Origin: Coffea arabica
Lineage: Eukaryota; Streptophyta; Magnoliopsida; Gentianales; Rubiaceae
DNA: 64,000 bases
Direction: 5' to 3'
Assembly (NCBI RefSeq): GCF_036785885.1
Contig: NC_092317.1
Coordinates: 7,008,501-7,072,500 of the forward strand
Positions 59,986-64,000 of this stretch are shown one piece after another (position 1 is the first letter of the stretch; the number at the start of each line of letters is the position of its first letter). Under the pieces are notes generated by a model that saw only the letters and a list, made by a program, of their open reading frames with translations, had not been told where the DNA came from and searched no databases. A program made the translations under genes and the position numbers.

Positions 59986-62712
59986 AGTCTGTTGTAGATT
60001 CTGATGATGATGAATTAAGTCTGGTTTGGGCCGGAAGTTTTAGCATAGCATTGGAAATTTTAGAAGCAGATGAGATGAGACTAATTTGCGTAGTTTTAAG
60101 TTAGAAGAAAAGAAGCTTTATTGACTTCTTAGCTCTGAAGGCTTTCCTGTTAGGCTTTTACAGACTAAAACAAAACAAAAAACAGATATAGTCTGTTTTG
60201 GAAAATACGTCATATAGCTAGTAGTAATATTTTGTCCTACCAGTTTAAGTTTATCGGAAAAATGTAGTTTTGGTTCCATATTTGTCCTGTGTGTCAAATT
60301 GGTCCCAAATATTTTCATTATAACAAATCTAGTCCCTTAAATTTTTTTATTTTAGGAGATTTAGGAGAACTAATGGAAAATCACCATAACTAACTATCAA
60401 CATCAAATTGGTGCCAGTCAAAAATTCTAAATTTGTATTTTTAGTCCCTAATGTTCCTAGTTTCAATCATTATGCTCCCTTAGGTTTTAAGTAGTTACAA
60501 CTAGGGCTCTTTAAATGAAATGATATGTGAATTGAATGAAATATACGACAAATATATTTTTAAAATTTTTATTAAATTTCATTAAAACACTTTATATTGA
60601 CATAACATGATCATAGCCTAAATAGCATATCTTTGTTAAATAAATTATAATTCGATGACAATATATCAATAATAAATAAAATTTAAAGTAGTGGCAGAAA
60701 CAGAGAATTCTAGTTTTATAATCTAAGTATACAGTTGCTACTACACAAATTGTTGCATCTTATGCATGTGGGCTTCGAATTGTTGTAGTTAGCCACTGTA
60801 CTTATAAAAACTAGTGAAGGTAAGTATCAATGTAAAGTGATTTTAGGAATTCTTGAAAAAACTTTCTTTTATTTTTTGTTGTCTTTCCTACTAATTAAAA
60901 TTCGATGTTCCAATACTATAGTTTTAAAGCATTTATTTTAATAGTTATGTACCTTGATAATTATTTAATTGCTCATATAATGTATTGAAAATGCCAACTT
61001 TATTTCAAACTCAATTAATAACCTATTAAAATGATTTTGTGGATTTATTTTCTTTGGTATCAAAATCAACAATAACTCAAAAAGAAATGGCCTAAAACCA
61101 CTACCAACCTATTGTAGTCCCAATACTCTAAAAATTCACAAACTTTAAAAAATTATGTGACACTTTCTTCTCTTCTTAGGAAGTAGCTTATCGTAGTAAA
61201 AAAAATTTGTTGTAGTTGCTTACCAAACAAAAAATATAGATTTTTCAAGAATTTGATAACTAAGCCTTAAAAATTTGATAAATTGTTTTACAATCATTTG
61301 GAAAAGTATATATGAGGGCATTGTAGGATATTCATATAATTTTTTGACCAAATCAAATGTTATTTTAAGGTTTGGTTACTAAAAGTGTCAAATCAGAGAA
61401 TGTAGGTGTAATTTTTGAAATCTCAAGAGGGTTTAATAAAATTATCAAAAACCTCCGGGAGGTTTTCGAAATTGTCCCTAATTTTAGAACAAAAAAACAT
61501 GTATTATTTTGACAATCAGATACTTTGCTGGAAATTTGTAACAAACGAATAGACATTATTATTATCCACCAGTTAACACATCAATTGTTACTTTATCAAT
61601 ACCAAAATTTATCTCCACAAGGTCACCAATTGCAGACAGTCCCTAAATCAGGCTCTTTCAACTTTTGTTCTAACAGGACCTTGTCAAGTCAAGTATTACT
61701 ATGTCTTGCATGGTTAAGAGGCTCTAGTTAATTTATGGATGTTTACTTGCACAACGAGATGAATGTTAAACATGTGTTGGTCTGCCATTGTTTTGTTTAT
61801 TCAGTTCCTCATGTACAGGTGAAGTCAGATCAGAAAGGCAGTAGTCGCAGTTTTTCACATTGTCTTTAGATCACCTTTGAAGCCAACCATGGACGCTGTC
61901 GATCTTGGAGTTACTAAATTACACAAGTATTGTGTTCTTGCTTGCTTTAAGGCTTGTATTTGCCCACCGAATAGCTACTCTTTTGTGCATCTTCATTTGA
62001 TTCTTGCACGACTAACCATAGCAGTGACATATAAGGAAAAAATTCCAATGTATATTAGATGAGAAGAGATAAAAGTAACAAAAAACGTATACTATTAATA
62101 CTACATTTATTTTTTTCTTTTTTTGGTTAAAGGTATTATAAAAGAGGTAACTTGCTTTTTTAAAAAAAAAAATTTCTAGAAGGAGAATGGTAGAATTTAA
62201 GTGGTGAAAAGGGACAGGGAATTAAAATCCAAAACCTCTAATTTCTGATGTCGCAACTTTAGTTTTTAGACCAAGGCTTCCTTAACTAAAAGAAGTAATT
62301 TACTTGACAGCTCTTACTACAAAACTAAACTTTTGTGGAAGGAAAATCTTAACGTTTCTCTTATAACTATACATAAATATAGAAATCTTAGTTCTAGTTC
62401 CCCTTCTCACGCTCTGTTTCTTAAATCCAACTCCTTCCTTCATAAAATGTTTTAAAAAAAAATATCGTAGTTCATAAGACTAGGCTAAAATTTAAGGCAA
62501 CAGTTCTAGATTGAAAAACGGACTCTACACTGCATTGGCAAGTACGTACTCCCAAAGCATTCAGTGGCTGGCAATTCTACTTCAACTTGTACTCGAAAAT
62601 AAGCGGAACTTTTACTTCCAATTACATGCACCAATATGTAAATATATATGATGATGATGATGATGAATCAGTAAGTACATAAAATTTTTACACAGAAACG
62701 TTGCATTCAACC
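59986..62712. other. Intergenic with repeat fragments
   Basis: 60040-60155 resembles the 5' flank of the RING gene at 56820-56935. 60230-60500 has blocks typical of interspersed repeats (CAAATTGGTCCCAAAT, TAGTCCCTAA). Near 61440-61480, CCTCCGGGAGGTTTTCGAAA resembles an end of a common plant DNA element. A (GAT)n run lies at 62650-62667. No gene was recognised; the final 100 bp are likely promoter and leader of the GDSL gene. Confidence 0.4.
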
Positions 62713-63807
62713 ATGATCTCCTCAGTTAAATTTTCATTTCTCATAGTGTTTTCCTTCTTATGTACCGTTTCTTCTGCCAAAGAAAACACAGGTCCCTTTA
62801 AAATCATCTACCAGTTTGGTGATTCATTAGCAGATAGAGGCAACCGCATTCGCCAGAGTGGTGTAACTTCAGTTTTCAACGTTTCCAGCTTGCCTTATGG
62901 TATGACATACTTCCACAAGCCCACAGGAAGATTTTCTAACGGCCTTCTTGTGATTGATTATATTGCCAAAGCGCTTCATCTCCCACTGCTTCATCCTTAC
63001 CTGGAAACGAATGCTTCATTTATTAGTGGAGTCAACTTTGCCGTAGGTGGAAGTACAGCACTAGATAATAGTTTTTTCTACGAAAGAAACATTTCTGTGC
63101 CATCCACAAACGTCCCTCTTAGCCAACAGCTGAAATGGTTCAAGAAACATCTCAAGTTAGTGTCAGACAACCGATCACAATGCGAAGAAAGGCTAAAAAG
63201 AGCTCTTTTCATGATGGGGGAAATAGGTGGGAATGATTTCAGTACAGCTTTCTCCCAAGGCAAGTCCATAAAGGAGAGCAGGACTTATGTGCCATATGTT
63301 GTTGACGCCATATCTATTGCCATAAGAGAAGTAATTCAATTTGGGGCCAGGATTATAATAGTTCCAGGAATCATTCCCATGGGATGTTTGCCTAGTTTTC
63401 TGACATCATTTCCAAGTGCTGATCCTAAAGCTTATGATGATAAGGGCTGTTTAAAGAAACTCAACAAGTTTGTTTTGTTCTACAACAACTATCTTCAAAA
63501 AAATCTAGCAGCCCTGAGACTAGAATTTCCAGGAGTTGTCATTCGTTATTATGACTACTATAATGCCTTCCAGTATATCCTCCATAATGCTGGTTCTCTT
63601 GGTTTTGATCAAAGATCATTGCTGAAAGCATGTTGTGGAAAAGGAGGCAAGTATAACTACAGCAACGACATGATTTGTGCATCAAATGGCGTAAAAGCTT
63701 GCCTTCAGCCGGAAAGATTTGTTCATTGGGACGGAGTGCATCTAACACAAGAGGCGTACCGATATATTTCGGACCATCTGATCAGAGATATTTTGTCTAA
63801 TATGTAA
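62713..63807 (+). CDS. GDSL esterase/lipase, acetylajmalan esterase-like
   Basis: Single-exon gene for a 364-residue secreted SGNH hydrolase. The ATG at 62713 is used; the frame extends only four codons upstream without another ATG. Signal peptide 1-22 (FSFLIVFSFLCTVSSA). Block I is FGDSLADRGN with nucleophile S38. Block II is NFAVGGSTA (about 109-117). Block III is GGND with N174. Block V is HWDGVHLT with D340 and H343. All catalytic positions are present; the usual T of FGDSLxDTGN is R here. The overall resemblance (YQFGDSLAD, PYGMTYFHKPTGRFSNG, PMGCLP, ACCGKGG) is to the acetylajmalan/sinapine-esterase group, which deacylates specialised metabolites in some species. The substrate here is unknown. 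Relatives usually have four or so introns, so the lack of introns is unusual. A decayed copy lies upstream at 59075-59985. Confidence 0.93.
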   Translation: MISSVKFSFLIVFSFLCTVSSAKENTGPFKIIYQFGDSLADRGNRIRQSGVTSVFNVSSLPYGMTYFHKPTGRFSNGLLVIDYIAKALHLPLLHPYLETNASFISGVNFAVGGSTALDNSFFYERNISVPSTNVPLSQQLKWFKKHLKLVSDNRSQCEERLKRALFMMGEIGGNDFSTAFSQGKSIKESRTYVPYVVDAISIAIREVIQFGARIIIVPGIIPMGCLPSFLTSFPSADPKAYDDKGCLKKLNKFVLFYNNYLQKNLAALRLEFPGVVIRYYDYYNAFQYILHNAGSLGFDQRSLLKACCGKGGKYNYSNDMICASNGVKACLQPERFVHWDGVHLTQEAYRYISDHLIRDILSNM

Positions 63808-64000
63808 AGTTGAATGTGTGTCAGCAAAATTTTCATGCTGATTGATGATGATTTAAACCTGTTTTGGGTTGGAAGTTGAAATCAACTGACGATATAATTG
63901 TATACATCATGAAATAATCAGAAGATATACAAACGATATATGTAATCTTAATAGTAATTTGCCTTTAGAAACAAGTAATCTCAGTTCCACGAATTAGTTG

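Noticed and set aside
1-64000. CRISPR arrays, operons or bacterial-type defence systems
   Set aside because: All clear genes are intron-bearing or intronless plant nuclear genes; the repeats seen are microsatellites, MITEs and foldbacks without regular spacers.

Overview
This is nuclear DNA from a flowering plant, a eudicot and probably an asterid. The evidence is AT-rich intergenic DNA, GT-AG introns, typical plant gene families, plant LINE, TRIM and Stowaway-like repeats, and a GDSL esterase of the acetylajmalan-esterase type. The species cannot be named from the sequence alone. No prokaryotic or viral gene set, CRISPR array, rRNA or convincing tRNA is present.

Layout. 0-11 kb is a decaying Kunitz inhibitor cluster: one intact gene (2248-2880) and two relics, mixed with a foldback cluster, a MITE, a two-orientation TRIM nest that splits one relic, a LINE tail and a Stowaway-like MITE. 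11.5-13.6 kb (minus) is a GEM-like GRAM-domain gene whose 3' end is duplicated just downstream. 13.6-21 kb is gene-poor. 21.0-25.7 kb (plus) is a YSL7-type oligopeptide transporter. 26.4-33.4 kb (minus) is RHL1, a DNA topoisomerase VI accessory subunit. It is divergent, over 488 bp, from PARC6/CDP1 (33.9-40.0 kb, plus), a plastid-division protein. 41.3-46.8 kb (plus) is STT3B, the catalytic subunit of oligosaccharyltransferase. 50.2-51.3 and 55.6-56.8 kb (minus) are two intronless RING-H2 ubiquitin ligases that share a zinc-ribbon N-terminus, separated by a 1.26 kb foldback element. 59.1-60.0 kb is a GDSL esterase relic, and 62.7-63.8 kb its apparently intact, intronless relative.

The genes do not form one pathway. 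They are ordinary housekeeping and family genes. The accessory interest is in local duplication and decay: Kunitz copies, the GEM 3' end, a 72-bp in-frame repeat in RHL1, RING paralogues, GDSL copies, and a 22-bp inverted copy inside the GDSL relic. The shared RHL1/PARC6 promoter is the most suggestive regulatory feature.

I found no convincing new biological system. Exon models were built by hand from splice sites and remembered family sequences, without database searches; the least certain points are the RHL1 exon 5 donor and the GEM start codon.
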